From assembly GCF_014269395.1 (NCBI RefSeq), contig NZ_JACOGK010000013.1:1-64000 (forward strand): a DNA stretch of 64,000 nt, given 5' to 3'. Source of the stretch: Megasphaera hominis (lineage in GTDB: Bacteria; Bacillota; Negativicutes; Veillonellales; Megasphaeraceae). A program made the translations under genes and the position numbers. Positions 33,650-42,690 of this stretch are shown here, piece by piece (within the stretch, counting starts at the first letter, position 1; every line of letters begins with the position of its first letter). The notes below the pieces were generated by a model. That model saw only the letters and a list, made by a program, of their open reading frames with translations, ran no database searches and was not told where the DNA came from.

Positions 33650-34957
33650 TTAGATAACGCCTTCTAAGTGGAGCATGACTTCTGCCATGAGGGTAGCGCA
33701 GATGAAAGTACCCGAGGCTACCATGAGGGCAACCGGTACAATACGCCAGGAAAGACGTTTAAAAGCAGGAATATCTTTGCCCAGGGAGAGACCGCCGTAG
33801 GCAAGAATCGGCGTGCAGGCAGCCAGGAAGTTGACCGGATTCGTAGCGGCTGTAATCGTCGTAGCGCCCGGTACGGACGGAATGGATACGATAACAGCGA
33901 TGATGGAAACCCAGAAAACGACAGGCAGCTTCTTCAGGCCCGGGATACGGGCGATGAGAATACCGGCAAAGCAGATAGCAATAATCATGAGACAGCCGAT
34001 AAAATCATCAGCCGGATTGACTTTGAAGCCGACGAAATTGCCAATCAGTGTCAGAACACCGGTGAGGCAGAGAATGAACAGGTCGTCGCCAAGGGAGGAT
34101 TTTTCCCGTACTTCTTTGGCTTCTTCTTCTTCCTTAGCAATCGTATCGGCTACGGCGTTTTCCTGTACTTCACCGGCAGCGACTTCTTCATGTCTTTTAC
34201 GGCCTGTTACCCATTCGTATACTTTAATCGTAACCGGCAGGGAAATGAAGAGGGAGAAATAAATGCCGATGACCGAGGTCATGAGGTTAGCAGCGCCGGC
34301 AAAGGCGGTAATCTTTTCCGTTTCTTCCGGGAAAACGGCGACAATCGAACCGACGGAAGCAGCCATCATACTGGCCGAACCAATGCCACCACCCATAGCC
34401 AGGGCGTAGGGATGGAAGAGGCCTGTACGGGCGATGATGCCGGCGAGGATGGAAATCCATAGCGCGCCGAACAGAGTGCCGCAAATGTACATGCCCATTA
34501 CGCCACGGCCTTCAGGCGAGAAGATACCGAACTTTTCAGCGATAATGGCGACGTTGGCTTCACGGTCGATGGAGTAGCAGGCGCCGATGGCTTCACGGCC
34601 CATTTTTAGGAGAATGGCCGTCGGCAGACCGAAGATCAGCGTACCGAAGAAATGACCAAATTCCTGCATGATCAGGGCAATACCGGAGTTCAGTAAGAGG
34701 TGCAGGTTCGGGCCGATGCCTAAGCCGATCTTGGCGATGAGGAACAACATGGTAATACTCATCAGGTTGCCGGCCCGGGTCATCTGTTTTTCATTTAAAA
34801 TATGGAATGAAGGATAACTGATAATACCGCCGAGAACCAGGGCGTAGAGCATGGGCAGGAAAATGACCAGGCCGTGCTTTTGGATACCAATGGTTTCGGC
34901 TACGATGACGAGGATCAGCGCAAAAAGATGGATGCGCCAGTTTTTTACTAAGTCCAC
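33650..34957 (-). CDS. DUF3100-family membrane protein, putative transporter
   Basis: This 435-residue protein has about ten to twelve membrane helices, split by a charged cytoplasmic loop rich in Glu and Lys (near residues 260-290, EEEEAKEVREK). It matches the DUF3100 family, with GGGIGSASMMAASVGSIV in mid-sequence. The function of the family is not established. Here it lies between two M20 amidohydrolases on the same strand, so import or export of an acylated amino acid or dipeptide is the natural guess. The ribosome site AAGGAGG lies before the ATG. Confidence 0.8.
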   Translation of the reverse strand: MDLVKNWRIHLFALILVIVAETIGIQKHGLVIFLPMLYALVLGGIISYPSFHILNEKQMTRAGNLMSITMLFLIAKIGLGIGPNLHLLLNSGIALIMQEFGHFFGTLIFGLPTAILLKMGREAIGACYSIDREANVAIIAEKFGIFSPEGRGVMGMYICGTLFGALWISILAGIIARTGLFHPYALAMGGGIGSASMMAASVGSIVAVFPEETEKITAFAGAANLMTSVIGIYFSLFISLPVTIKVYEWVTGRKRHEEVAAGEVQENAVADTIAKEEEEAKEVREKSSLGDDLFILCLTGVLTLIGNFVGFKVNPADDFIGCLMIIAICFAGILIARIPGLKKLPVVFWVSIIAVIVSIPSVPGATTITAATNPVNFLAACTPILAYGGLSLGKDIPAFKRLSWRIVPVALMVASGTFICATLMAEVMLHLEGVI

Positions 34958-35018
34958 TAATAGTAGCCTCCTTTAAAAATAAATCAAGCAAATACACGGC
35001 CGATTGGCACGTGTGGTA

Positions 35019-35059
35019 TAAAATGAGCAGGCACCTTATATAGGTGTATGCTCATTTTA
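35019..35059 (-). terminator. Hairpin after the proximal amidohydrolase gene
   Basis: TAAAATGAGCA (35019-35029) pairs with TGCTCATTTTA (35049-35059), with an inner CACCT/AGGTG stem. On the minus strand it ends in TTTTA, 60 bp after the amidohydrolase stop codon. It may separate that gene from DUF3100 or allow read-through. Confidence 0.65.
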
Positions 35060-35118
35060 CAATATTTACTCTATAAATACAAATGTCTTTTCCGAGCTTG
35101 CATCATAGGAAAATATAA

Positions 35119-36381
35119 TTATACATTACGCGCTGCCAGCTCGTTCAGTGGTTCGTCAGTCCGTTCAAAGGGCAGATCCGGCTGGGTCTTGAAGAATTCC
35201 AAGGCATAGGCCAAACCCGTCGTAGCGCCTACGGCCAGGGCATCTTCATCCAAATCGAATTGCGGTGTGTGGTGGTTGGCACCGCTGCCCTTTTCCGGAT
35301 TGGCAATCCCTGTGAAGGTCATGAGCCCCGGATAGAGACGGGTCAAGATGGCAAAGGTTTCCGATGCCATCCACGGTTCGCACTGGGTCAGGCTGCCGGC
35401 ACCGAGTGTTTCTGTGACTGCCTTTTTGGCCAGGTCTACACAGACCGGATTATTCTGTACTTCGTAAAGAGGCTTGGGCATGTCGAGAATATCATAGGTA
35501 CAATGATAGGTATCACAGTCGTTGCTCAGGAGACGGAAAAATTCATCGAAGAAGCGGCGGCCGGCATGGTCATAGCTGAAAAAGCGGCACGTACCGGCAA
35601 ATTCGAGGCTGTCAGGGACTACGTTTTGCAGTTCGCCACTATGGACACTGCCGACGGAAACGGTCAGGCATTCCTGCGGGGCAATAGCCCGCAGACGCAG
35701 CTCCTGTAAATGTGTATGGAACGAGGTGAAGCAATCAATCGGGCTATAGGCGAGATCCGGACGCGAACCGTGTCCGCCCTTGCCGGCAATGCGGACGCGG
35801 AACCGGAAACCGCCGGCCATGGGGGCATTGTCACAAATCGCTACTTTGCCGACGGGAACATCCCAGCGCAGGTGTGTCGCATAACAGCTGTCAATGGAAA
35901 GGCCACTTTTTTCTTCCAAATAAGGGACGATATAGCGCATAGCCGGTGAATCTTCTTCCCCTTGTTCAAAAAGAATGGCTGCCGTGCCGTTCCACTGGTC
36001 TTTCGTTTCCTGCAGCAGTTTGGCAACGACCAGCTGCATGGCAATATGGCCGTCATGGCCACAGGCGTGCATGACGCCGGGCGTTTCCGAACGGACGACG
36101 CGGGGGCAGGAAAGATTGCTTTCGCTTTCAGTGATCGGCAGGGCATCGATATCAGCCCGCAGGAGCAGCGTTTTACCGGGAGCCTGGCCGTCGATGCGGG
36201 CCAGGATGCCGCCCTTATCGATATGCTGCCAGGCAATACCAAATTTTGTCAGTTCCTCTTCAATATAGGCCATGGTCTGCGTTTCCTGCCACGAGAGTTC
36301 CGGGTGGCGGTGGCAAAAACGACGGATTTCGATGAGTAAAGGAATATTTTCTTCAACTAGTTGTTTACAGTTAATAGCCAT
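35119..36381 (-). CDS. M20-family amidohydrolase (hippurate-hydrolase type)
   Basis: The 420-residue enzyme has the M20D signature MHACGHDGHIAMQL, EQGEED, ATHLRWDVPVG and the C-terminal ANHHTPQFDLDE, all metal or substrate sites. Relatives hydrolyse hippurate, N-acetyl-amino acids or auxin conjugates; the substrate here is unknown. It is only distantly similar to the other amidohydrolase of the cluster. AAGGAGG precedes the ATG on the minus strand. It diverges from cca, with the shared region 36382-36611 between them. Confidence 0.88.
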   Translation of the reverse strand: MAINCKQLVEENIPLLIEIRRFCHRHPELSWQETQTMAYIEEELTKFGIAWQHIDKGGILARIDGQAPGKTLLLRADIDALPITESESNLSCPRVVRSETPGVMHACGHDGHIAMQLVVAKLLQETKDQWNGTAAILFEQGEEDSPAMRYIVPYLEEKSGLSIDSCYATHLRWDVPVGKVAICDNAPMAGGFRFRVRIAGKGGHGSRPDLAYSPIDCFTSFHTHLQELRLRAIAPQECLTVSVGSVHSGELQNVVPDSLEFAGTCRFFSYDHAGRRFFDEFFRLLSNDCDTYHCTYDILDMPKPLYEVQNNPVCVDLAKKAVTETLGAGSLTQCEPWMASETFAILTRLYPGLMTFTGIANPEKGSGANHHTPQFDLDEDALAVGATTGLAYALEFFKTQPDLPFERTDEPLNELAARNV

Positions 36382-36512
36382 AGTAGGTGCCTCCTTAGAG
36401 AATAATCTTTCTAAATTATAGCATAAATAATCAATAAAAACAGCGTTTTTTTAATATTTTATAAATATATTATTCTTAGCTTTGCCGGTCCGGCATCTGG
36501 CCAGGGGCAAAC

Positions 36513-36542
36513 TTGTATTTCACAGGTATACTATAGTATAAT
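36513..36542 (+). promoter_or_regulatory. Promoter of cca with a 14-bp palindrome
   Basis: TTGTAT (36513-36518) and TATAAT (36537-36542) are 18 bp apart. A perfect palindrome, TATACTATAGTATA (36527-36540), overlaps the -10 element and could be an operator. Confidence 0.55.
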
Positions 36543-36545
36543 TGG

Positions 36546-36578
36546 TATACTAAAAGGGGAGAGTTCCCGTTTAGTATA
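36546..36578 (+). promoter_or_regulatory. Leader hairpin of cca
   Basis: TATACTAAAAGGGGA (36546-36560) pairs with TTCCCGTTTAGTATA (36564-36578), one mismatch, around GAG. It would form at the very 5' end of the cca mRNA. There is no T-run, so it is not a terminator. Confidence 0.5.
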
Positions 36579-36611
36579 TTCTCTTTCGTAATAGAAAGTG
36601 AGGAATTCCTG

Positions 36612-38051
36612 TTGAACCGGATTGTACGCAGCGTACTGCACGCCTTGGAAGAAGCCGGGTATGAGGCTTATCTGGTCGGCGGTGCTGTGCGTGATATATT
36701 GATGCAGCGCGAACCCCATGATTATGATGTGACTACATCGGCGCGGCCGGAAGAAATCCGTGCCGTCGGGGCGGCGCAAGGCTGGCATACAGTAGAAATA
36801 AATAGCGAACGTTTTGGCATTGTCGTCCTTGTCGTCGACGGCATGACCATTGAAACGGCGACCTTTCGCGGTGAAGCCTATGGTGCAGACAGTCATCGGC
36901 CGGCTTCGGTCTGGTATGCAGACACTTTGCGGGAAGACGTGTTACGCCGTGATTTTACGGTGAACGCCCTGGCGATGGATCAATATGGGACCGTATATGA
37001 TTACGTAGGCGGACAGAAGGATTTGCACAAAAAGCGCCTGGTCACCGTCGGTGATGCTACGCGCCGCTTTACGGAAGATGCCCTGCGTCTGTTCCGTGCC
37101 TGCCGTTTTACAGGCCAGCTCGGCTTTATACCGGATAAAACAATGCTGCGGGCTATGCCGGCAGCTTTTTATCGCGTACAGGGGCTCTCCTTGGAACGGG
37201 TCGTACAGGAAATTGACCGTCTCATGCTGACGCCGGAGGTTAGCAAGGGCCTCGATGTGCTCGTGCGGAGCGGGCTGGGGGCTTGCAGCTGCCGGCAAAA
37301 GGAAAACGGTGTTTACCGGGAGGTCCCCATTTTACCGGAACTCAGTCACTTGCCGGAAACGCCCCAGTCCCGGCCGTTTCATGTGTTTGATGCCTGGTTC
37401 CATACGCTGGCGGCGGTAGCGCATACACCAGCCGATTTGACGATCCGCTATGCCATGCTGTTTCATGATGTAGCTAAGGGCCTGCCCGGTATTCGCGGCA
37501 TCCATAAGGGCCGTTTTACCGACTATGGCCATGACAATAAAGGGGCGGAAATCGCGACGGCTATTTTGACGCGCTGGGGGAAACGTCCGGCCTTTGTGCA
37601 ACGTGTAGCCTGGCTCGTGCAGACCCATATGAAGTTTCATTATTATGCCAATACGGGCGAAGGGGACTTGGCGAAATGGCTGCGCCATGAAGCGCTGCAG
37701 GGACCGTTTCGCCGCACAGACGAACTGACCGATGCGGTAGAACAGGCAACAGCCGTAGCTGTCGGTGATATTTGGGGCTGCGGCCGTACGGAAGCCAATA
37801 CCCAAGGGACAGAAGAATTCGGCCGCTTCATGGCTGACCTGGCCCAGGCTATGCCCGTTTCTACCAAAGACCTCCATTACGACCGGCGCCTTACTATGCA
37901 GTGTGGTAAAGAAACCGGCGCCTGCCTGCACAACCTGTTGCAGCGTGTGCAAAACGGACAGCTGGAAAATGACCCGGATGTATTGTATGAGGCAGCCGAA
38001 AAATGGCTGAAACGACAGGGTGAAAAAAATCATGAAGACCAAACAAGATAA
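36612..38051 (+). CDS. cca: CCA tRNA nucleotidyltransferase / poly(A) polymerase family
   Basis: This 479-residue class II nucleotidyltransferase has LVGGAVRDILMQREPHDYDVTT (catalytic Asp pair near residues 37-39), the ERRRD-like VLRRDFTVNALAMD, the RNA-binding RFTEDALRLFRACRF, and an HD domain (LFHDVAKGLPG). It adds or repairs the CCA end of tRNA; the HD part may have phosphohydrolase activity. Both tRNAs in this window already encode CCA, so repair is plausible. The start is a TTG at 36612, after GTGAGGA. It overlaps the PBP gene by 20 bp. Confidence 0.93.
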   Translation: MNRIVRSVLHALEEAGYEAYLVGGAVRDILMQREPHDYDVTTSARPEEIRAVGAAQGWHTVEINSERFGIVVLVVDGMTIETATFRGEAYGADSHRPASVWYADTLREDVLRRDFTVNALAMDQYGTVYDYVGGQKDLHKKRLVTVGDATRRFTEDALRLFRACRFTGQLGFIPDKTMLRAMPAAFYRVQGLSLERVVQEIDRLMLTPEVSKGLDVLVRSGLGACSCRQKENGVYREVPILPELSHLPETPQSRPFHVFDAWFHTLAAVAHTPADLTIRYAMLFHDVAKGLPGIRGIHKGRFTDYGHDNKGAEIATAILTRWGKRPAFVQRVAWLVQTHMKFHYYANTGEGDLAKWLRHEALQGPFRRTDELTDAVEQATAVAVGDIWGCGRTEANTQGTEEFGRFMADLAQAMPVSTKDLHYDRRLTMQCGKETGACLHNLLQRVQNGQLENDPDVLYEAAEKWLKRQGEKNHEDQTR

Positions 38052-40014
38052 AAAAAGAGACAACCAGATGCGCCGGCGCATGTCCAGTTGTATTATCTGC
38101 ATGTTTATCCTTGTCGTACTGATCTTTGGCGAGTTATTCTGGCTGCAAGTCGTACGGCGGGCGGATATGAATGCCATGGCCGATGCCCAATCCGAAGAAA
38201 GCCGGGAAATTACGTCGCCCCGTGGTACTATTCTTGACCGCGATGGCCGCGTCCTGGCGATTAGCGAAATGGCAAAGTCGCTTTATGCCGACCCGACAAT
38301 GATTAACCGCTCACCGGCAGAAATGGCTCATCTCCTGGCACCGTATCTGAGTATTAGCGAAAGCCAGATTCAGGAACGGCTGCAACGGGACACGGCCTTT
38401 GTCTGGCTCGACAGAAAAATGGACCACGATAAATACGAAGCCGTAGCCGAACTGATCAAGGATCAGAAACTGCAGGGCCTGCGCTTTAATAATGAAAGCC
38501 ACCGTTTTTATCCGAATGGTACGATGGCAGCCCAGCTGATCGGCTTTGTCGGCGAAAACGACCGTGGCTTAGACGGCATAGAAATGGTCCTCGACAAGGA
38601 AATCAAGGGGGATGTAGAACGCTATCAGCTGTTGACAGACAGCCACAATATCCCTATTTTGGATTCGGCTTTGGAAAAAATACTGCCTAACAAAGAACGG
38701 TCCGTACAGCTGACCATCGACAGTACAATCCAGTATGTGGCAGAACAGGGTCTCGATGGCATTATGAAACGCAATCATCCCTCTGGTGCTGCAGTCATCG
38801 TCATGAATCCTAAAACGGGAGAAATCCTGGCCATGGCCAGCCGTCCGAATTTCGATCCTAACGACTATGGCAAGGGCAACCAGGAAGCGTACAAGAACCG
38901 GGCCGTCGTCAATTTGTATGAACCGGGCTCGACGTTCAAGCCGATTATGGCAGCCGCCGCCTTGGCATCGGGAAAATGGGATGTCAACCGCGTGTATCAC
39001 GATGTGGGCTATATAGACATTGACGACCGTACGATCCACAACTGGGATGATGCGGGGATGGGCAATGTGACGCTGAAGGAAATCATTAAGTTTTCCATTA
39101 ATACGGCCATGGCCTATATCGGCATGCAAATGGGCGGTAAAATAGAAACGGAATATGCGCATCGCTTTGGCTTTGGCCAGCCCACAGGGATAGAGCTGCC
39201 AGGCGAAGGCTCAGGGATCCTCTTTGACGCTGATTCGATGAGCAAAATCGATGAAGCGATTATGGCTATTGGCCAAGGGAATGCCGTAACGCCCTTACAG
39301 ATGGTCCAGGCGTTTGGTGCCATTGCCAATGGCGGCCATATGATGAAGCCCTTTGTTATTAAGGAAATTGATAATCCCGATGGGTCCATTTATAAAAAAG
39401 CAGAACCCGTCGAAGTAGGACAGCCTATTTCGCCGGAAATCAGCCAGACGATCAGTAAAATTATGGCCGAAGAAATCGCATCTGGCGGCGGGCAAAATGC
39501 CAAGGTTGACGGCTATGCCTTTTGCGGCAAGACCGGTACAGCCCAGCGCTTGAATGCAGAAGGCACAGGCTATGCGGAAAATCAGTATATTGGTTCTTTC
39601 GTCGGCTTTGGCCCTTTGGAGGACCCGCAGTACGTCGTACTGATCGTCGTAGATAATCCGAGTGGTGTATACTATGGTGCCCAAGTAGCGGCGCCGGTGT
39701 TTAAAGAAATGATGACCCAGATTGTCCGCATCAAAGGTTTGCGGCCTACGGAAGCGACGTCCTTAGCGGGGCTGCCGCAAAAGGCGGACACGAAGGCTAA
39801 ACCGGCCCGGGTGATTCCGGATATAAAACGATCTGATGCAGGGGTCCTGGTGCCTTCATTCCTGGGCTGGGATAACCGGGAAGTCAATGACTGGCTCGAC
39901 CGGGCAGGACTGGGCTTCGTACCGAACGGTGCTGGTCATGCTGTGTATCAGAATCCGCCGGCAGGTACCTACGTGCCGGATGGCTCTGATGTACAGGTTA
40001 CGTTCTTACAGTAA
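38032..40014 (+). CDS. Class B penicillin-binding protein 2 (FtsI/SpoVD type) with PASTA domain
   Basis: The 660-residue transpeptidase has a cytoplasmic N-terminus, one membrane helix (near residues 18-38), a PBP dimer domain (SPRGTILDRDGRVLA), and the transpeptidase domain. The active Ser is in GSTFKP (about S300), with SINTA and CGKTGTAQ. One PASTA domain lies at the end (VPSFLGWDN...). It cross-links septal or elongation peptidoglycan in the periplasm. ATG 38032 has AGGGTGA upstream and is preferred to a GTG at 38020. It overlaps cca; folD follows 13 bp later. Confidence 0.92.
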   Translation: MKTKQDKKRDNQMRRRMSSCIICMFILVVLIFGELFWLQVVRRADMNAMADAQSEESREITSPRGTILDRDGRVLAISEMAKSLYADPTMINRSPAEMAHLLAPYLSISESQIQERLQRDTAFVWLDRKMDHDKYEAVAELIKDQKLQGLRFNNESHRFYPNGTMAAQLIGFVGENDRGLDGIEMVLDKEIKGDVERYQLLTDSHNIPILDSALEKILPNKERSVQLTIDSTIQYVAEQGLDGIMKRNHPSGAAVIVMNPKTGEILAMASRPNFDPNDYGKGNQEAYKNRAVVNLYEPGSTFKPIMAAAALASGKWDVNRVYHDVGYIDIDDRTIHNWDDAGMGNVTLKEIIKFSINTAMAYIGMQMGGKIETEYAHRFGFGQPTGIELPGEGSGILFDADSMSKIDEAIMAIGQGNAVTPLQMVQAFGAIANGGHMMKPFVIKEIDNPDGSIYKKAEPVEVGQPISPEISQTISKIMAEEIASGGGQNAKVDGYAFCGKTGTAQRLNAEGTGYAENQYIGSFVGFGPLEDPQYVVLIVVDNPSGVYYGAQVAAPVFKEMMTQIVRIKGLRPTEATSLAGLPQKADTKAKPARVIPDIKRSDAGVLVPSFLGWDNREVNDWLDRAGLGFVPNGAGHAVYQNPPAGTYVPDGSDVQVTFLQ

Positions 40015-40027
40015 GGGGGAGATTTTT

Positions 40028-40867
40028 ATGGTTATATTAGATGGCAAAGCCGTGGCTGCGTTTCACCGAGAGAAGGTGGAACGGCGGTTATATGATTTTC
40101 AGGAACGCCATATACAGCCGGGACTGGCGATTATCTTAGCCGGCAGTGATAAACCTTCTGATTTGTATGCCCGGTCGCTGCAAAAGGTAGCTCAGGGCGT
40201 AGGATTATCAGCAGAAATTTACAGGCTGGCAGAGACGGTATGTGAACACGATCTGATCTCTATGATCACGCATTTTAATGAGGACAAAAATATTTTTGGT
40301 ATTCTCATGATGATGCCTTTGCCGCGCCATATTGATGCGGCAAAAGTGATTAACTGTATCAGTCCGGAAAAGGACGTCGATGGCCTGACGGACAGCAACA
40401 TAGCCCGTCTCTTTTCGGGCCGTCCCGGGTTTGTTCCCTGTACGCCCCGGGCTGTTATGGCAATTCTGGATTATTATCATATTTCTTTGACGGGGAAAGA
40501 GGTGGTGATTATCGGGAGAAGTAATGTAGTTGGCAAACCTTTGGCGCAGCTTTGCCTGAACCGCAACGCTACGGTGACGCATTGTCACACACGCACGCGC
40601 GATTTAGTAGCAGCTGCCCGGCGGGCTGATATTTTGATCAGCGCTGCCGGCTCACCGGGACTGGTAACGGCAGATATGGTAAAACCAGGCGCCATCGTCA
40701 TCGACGTGGGCATTAACCGGGTAGAAGGGAAGACCGTAGGTGATGTAGAATTTGAGGCGGTTTCACAAATCGCCGGCGCAGTAACACCCGTACCAGGTGG
40801 CGTAGGAGCCGTGACAACCATGATGGTATTGGAAAATGCTGTGTGCGGCATAGAAAACAGAGCATAA
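40028..40867 (+). CDS. folD: FolD-family methylene-THF dehydrogenase with altered active site
   Basis: The 279-residue protein matches FolD throughout: KDVDGLTDSNIARL, PCTPRAVMAIL, IIGRSNVVGKPLAQL, SAAGSPGLV and TPVPGGVGAVTTMML-like TPVPGGVGAVTTMMV. However, the catalytic Lys of the Y-x-x-x-K motif is Leu (Y47-A-R-S-L51), and the Gln of V-Q-L-P-L-P is Met (M94-M95-M96-P-L-P). The Asp of KDVDG (D118) is kept. In bifunctional FolD the Lys is needed for cyclohydrolase activity, so this copy may be dehydrogenase-only or repurposed. GGGGGAG precedes ATG 40028. cfa follows 29 bp later. Confidence 0.88.
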   Translation: MVILDGKAVAAFHREKVERRLYDFQERHIQPGLAIILAGSDKPSDLYARSLQKVAQGVGLSAEIYRLAETVCEHDLISMITHFNEDKNIFGILMMMPLPRHIDAAKVINCISPEKDVDGLTDSNIARLFSGRPGFVPCTPRAVMAILDYYHISLTGKEVVIIGRSNVVGKPLAQLCLNRNATVTHCHTRTRDLVAAARRADILISAAGSPGLVTADMVKPGAIVIDVGINRVEGKTVGDVEFEAVSQIAGAVTPVPGGVGAVTTMMVLENAVCGIENRA

Positions 40868-40896
40868 ATTAAATTTATCTGAATGAAGGTGTTAGC

Positions 40897-42063
40897 ATGC
40901 ATTTAATGGATAATTTTCTTATTTATTATTTGCAACGATTCGACAAATACTGCTTTGATGTAGTATTGCATGGGAAACATTATACGATTGGTACGGGCGA
41001 ACCCTTATTTCGCGTTATCTTTCATAAAGACATCCCAAAGAAAGAATTGCTGACTTCGACTTCTTTATCCTTAGGGGAAGCTTTTATGCGGGGGGATTTG
41101 GAAATTGAAGGAGATTTATTCACAGTATTGGAATGTCTGCTCGAACAGGTAGATCAATTCTCCTTAGACAGAAGTGCCGTCAATTCGCTTCTCTATCCGT
41201 CGGAAGACAAAACGACACAGCGGGAAGAAGTATGCTCCCATTACGACTTGGGCAATGATTTCTATAAGCTCTGGCTCGATCCGACACTGAGTTATTCCTG
41301 TGCGTATTTCAAGCATGATGACGATACGCTGGAAGAAGCACAGAAAAATAAGGTTCATTATATTTTATCCAAGCTGCACCTGGAAAAGGGACAAAGCCTT
41401 CTCGATATTGGCTGCGGCTGGGGCTACTTACTCATTGAAGCCGCGCAAAAGTACGGCGTCAAGGGCTATGGCTGCACCCTGAGCCATGAACAGTGGGCTA
41501 TGGGACAGGAACGGATCAAGGCATTAGGCCTGGAAGATCAGGTCCATATCGATCTTCTCGATTACCGTGATCTGCCCAAGAAAGATATCAAGTTCGATCG
41601 CGTCGTCAGTGTAGGCATGCTCGAACACGTAGGCCGTTCCCAATTCGAACGATATATGAATGTCGTCGATAAGGTCATGAAGGACGGCGGGCTCTTCCTT
41701 CTCCACTACATCGATGGCCGGGACGAACAGAACAGCAATCCGTGGATGCGTAAGTATATTTTCCCGGGCGGTACGCTGCCGACTATCTATGAAATCGTGG
41801 AATTGGCCTACAAAGGACCGTTCCAGCTCCTCGATGCAGAAAGCCTGCGCCGGCACTATTACAAGACGCTGAGCTGCTGGTACCACAATTTCCAGAAGGT
41901 CCGCGCCCAGGTAGCCGCAGATAAAGGTGAAGAATTTGTCCGCATGTGGGATCTCTATTTGTGCGGCTGTGCTGTAGCCTTCTATATCGGCTATATCGAT
42001 GTACATCAGCTCCTCTTTACGAAGGGTACGAATAATGACCTGCCTATGACCCGGTGGTACTAA
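40897..42063 (+). CDS. cfa: Cyclopropane-fatty-acyl-phospholipid synthase
   Basis: This 388-residue SAM-dependent enzyme adds a methylene bridge to double bonds of membrane phospholipid acyl chains, often in stationary or acid stress. It has HYDLGNDFYKLWLDPTLSYS, the SAM-binding DIGCGWGYLL (near residue 171), GMLEHVGRSQFE and YIFPGGTLP, all typical. An N-terminal domain of about 90 residues precedes the methyltransferase core. The site GAAGGTG precedes the ATG. It is close behind folD, which supplies one-carbon units, though a functional link is not required. Confidence 0.93.
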   Translation: MHLMDNFLIYYLQRFDKYCFDVVLHGKHYTIGTGEPLFRVIFHKDIPKKELLTSTSLSLGEAFMRGDLEIEGDLFTVLECLLEQVDQFSLDRSAVNSLLYPSEDKTTQREEVCSHYDLGNDFYKLWLDPTLSYSCAYFKHDDDTLEEAQKNKVHYILSKLHLEKGQSLLDIGCGWGYLLIEAAQKYGVKGYGCTLSHEQWAMGQERIKALGLEDQVHIDLLDYRDLPKKDIKFDRVVSVGMLEHVGRSQFERYMNVVDKVMKDGGLFLLHYIDGRDEQNSNPWMRKYIFPGGTLPTIYEIVELAYKGPFQLLDAESLRRHYYKTLSCWYHNFQKVRAQVAADKGEEFVRMWDLYLCGCAVAFYIGYIDVHQLLFTKGTNNDLPMTRWY

Positions 42064-42237
42064 AAAGTAAAGATTCCGAATCAATAAAAAGTGCTACCAT
42101 TTCAGGAAAAAATGATTCTTAGGTAATATACAATTCGCTTTGTTTATGCTATACTATTCGTATAAGATATGATATGGAACGAAGCGTCCATTCATGTTTT
42201 CTACGGTATCGTTTTATCTCTGAAGGGGGTAAGGAAC

Positions 42238-42612
42238 ATGGCAGTAGAATTTTACAAATGCGAATTGTGCGGTAATATTATTGCAGTCATCAAATCCGGT
42301 GGCGGCACGAATCTTACGTGCTGTGGACAGCCTATGGTACATCTCGTACCGGGATCGGTTGATGCAGCGACGGAAAAACATACGCCGGCTGTAGAAAAAG
42401 GCGATAAGATGATGCATGTAACGGTTGGCTCCGTAGAACATCCTATGCTCGACAACCATTACATCGAATGGATTGCCTTAGCCAGCGAAGGTAAACTGCT
42501 CTTTAAATATCTGAAACCGGGTGAAAAACCGGAAACAGAATTCCATCTCGTCGGTTCCGGTACAGTATATGCATACTGTAATCTGCACGGCCTGTGGAAG
42601 ACAGAAATCTAA
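42238..42612 (+). CDS. dfx: Desulfoferrodoxin (superoxide reductase)
   Basis: The 124-residue 2Fe superoxide reductase reduces superoxide to peroxide without making O2, a hallmark of anaerobes. Its N-terminal Fe(Cys)4 centre uses C8, C11, C28 and C29. The catalytic centre uses H48, H68, H74, C114 and H117, with K47 and E46 in EKH. All ligands are present. ATG 42238 follows AAGGGGGT; a longer ORF from 42169 is an artefact. It is monocistronic with its own terminator. Regulation by PerR is plausible but no clear box is visible. Confidence 0.96.
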   Translation: MAVEFYKCELCGNIIAVIKSGGGTNLTCCGQPMVHLVPGSVDAATEKHTPAVEKGDKMMHVTVGSVEHPMLDNHYIEWIALASEGKLLFKYLKPGEKPETEFHLVGSGTVYAYCNLHGLWKTEI

Positions 42613-42629
42613 GTATCAGGCAGTATGTG

Positions 42630-42661
42630 GCGGGCCCGCTTTCACGGGCCCGCTTTTTTTT
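42630..42661 (+). terminator. Terminator after dfx
   Basis: GCGGGCCCG (42630-42638) pairs with CGGGCCCGC (42645-42653), followed by eight T. Confidence 0.92.
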
Positions 42662-42690
42662 GCAATACATATGAAAAGGAGAACGCAATT

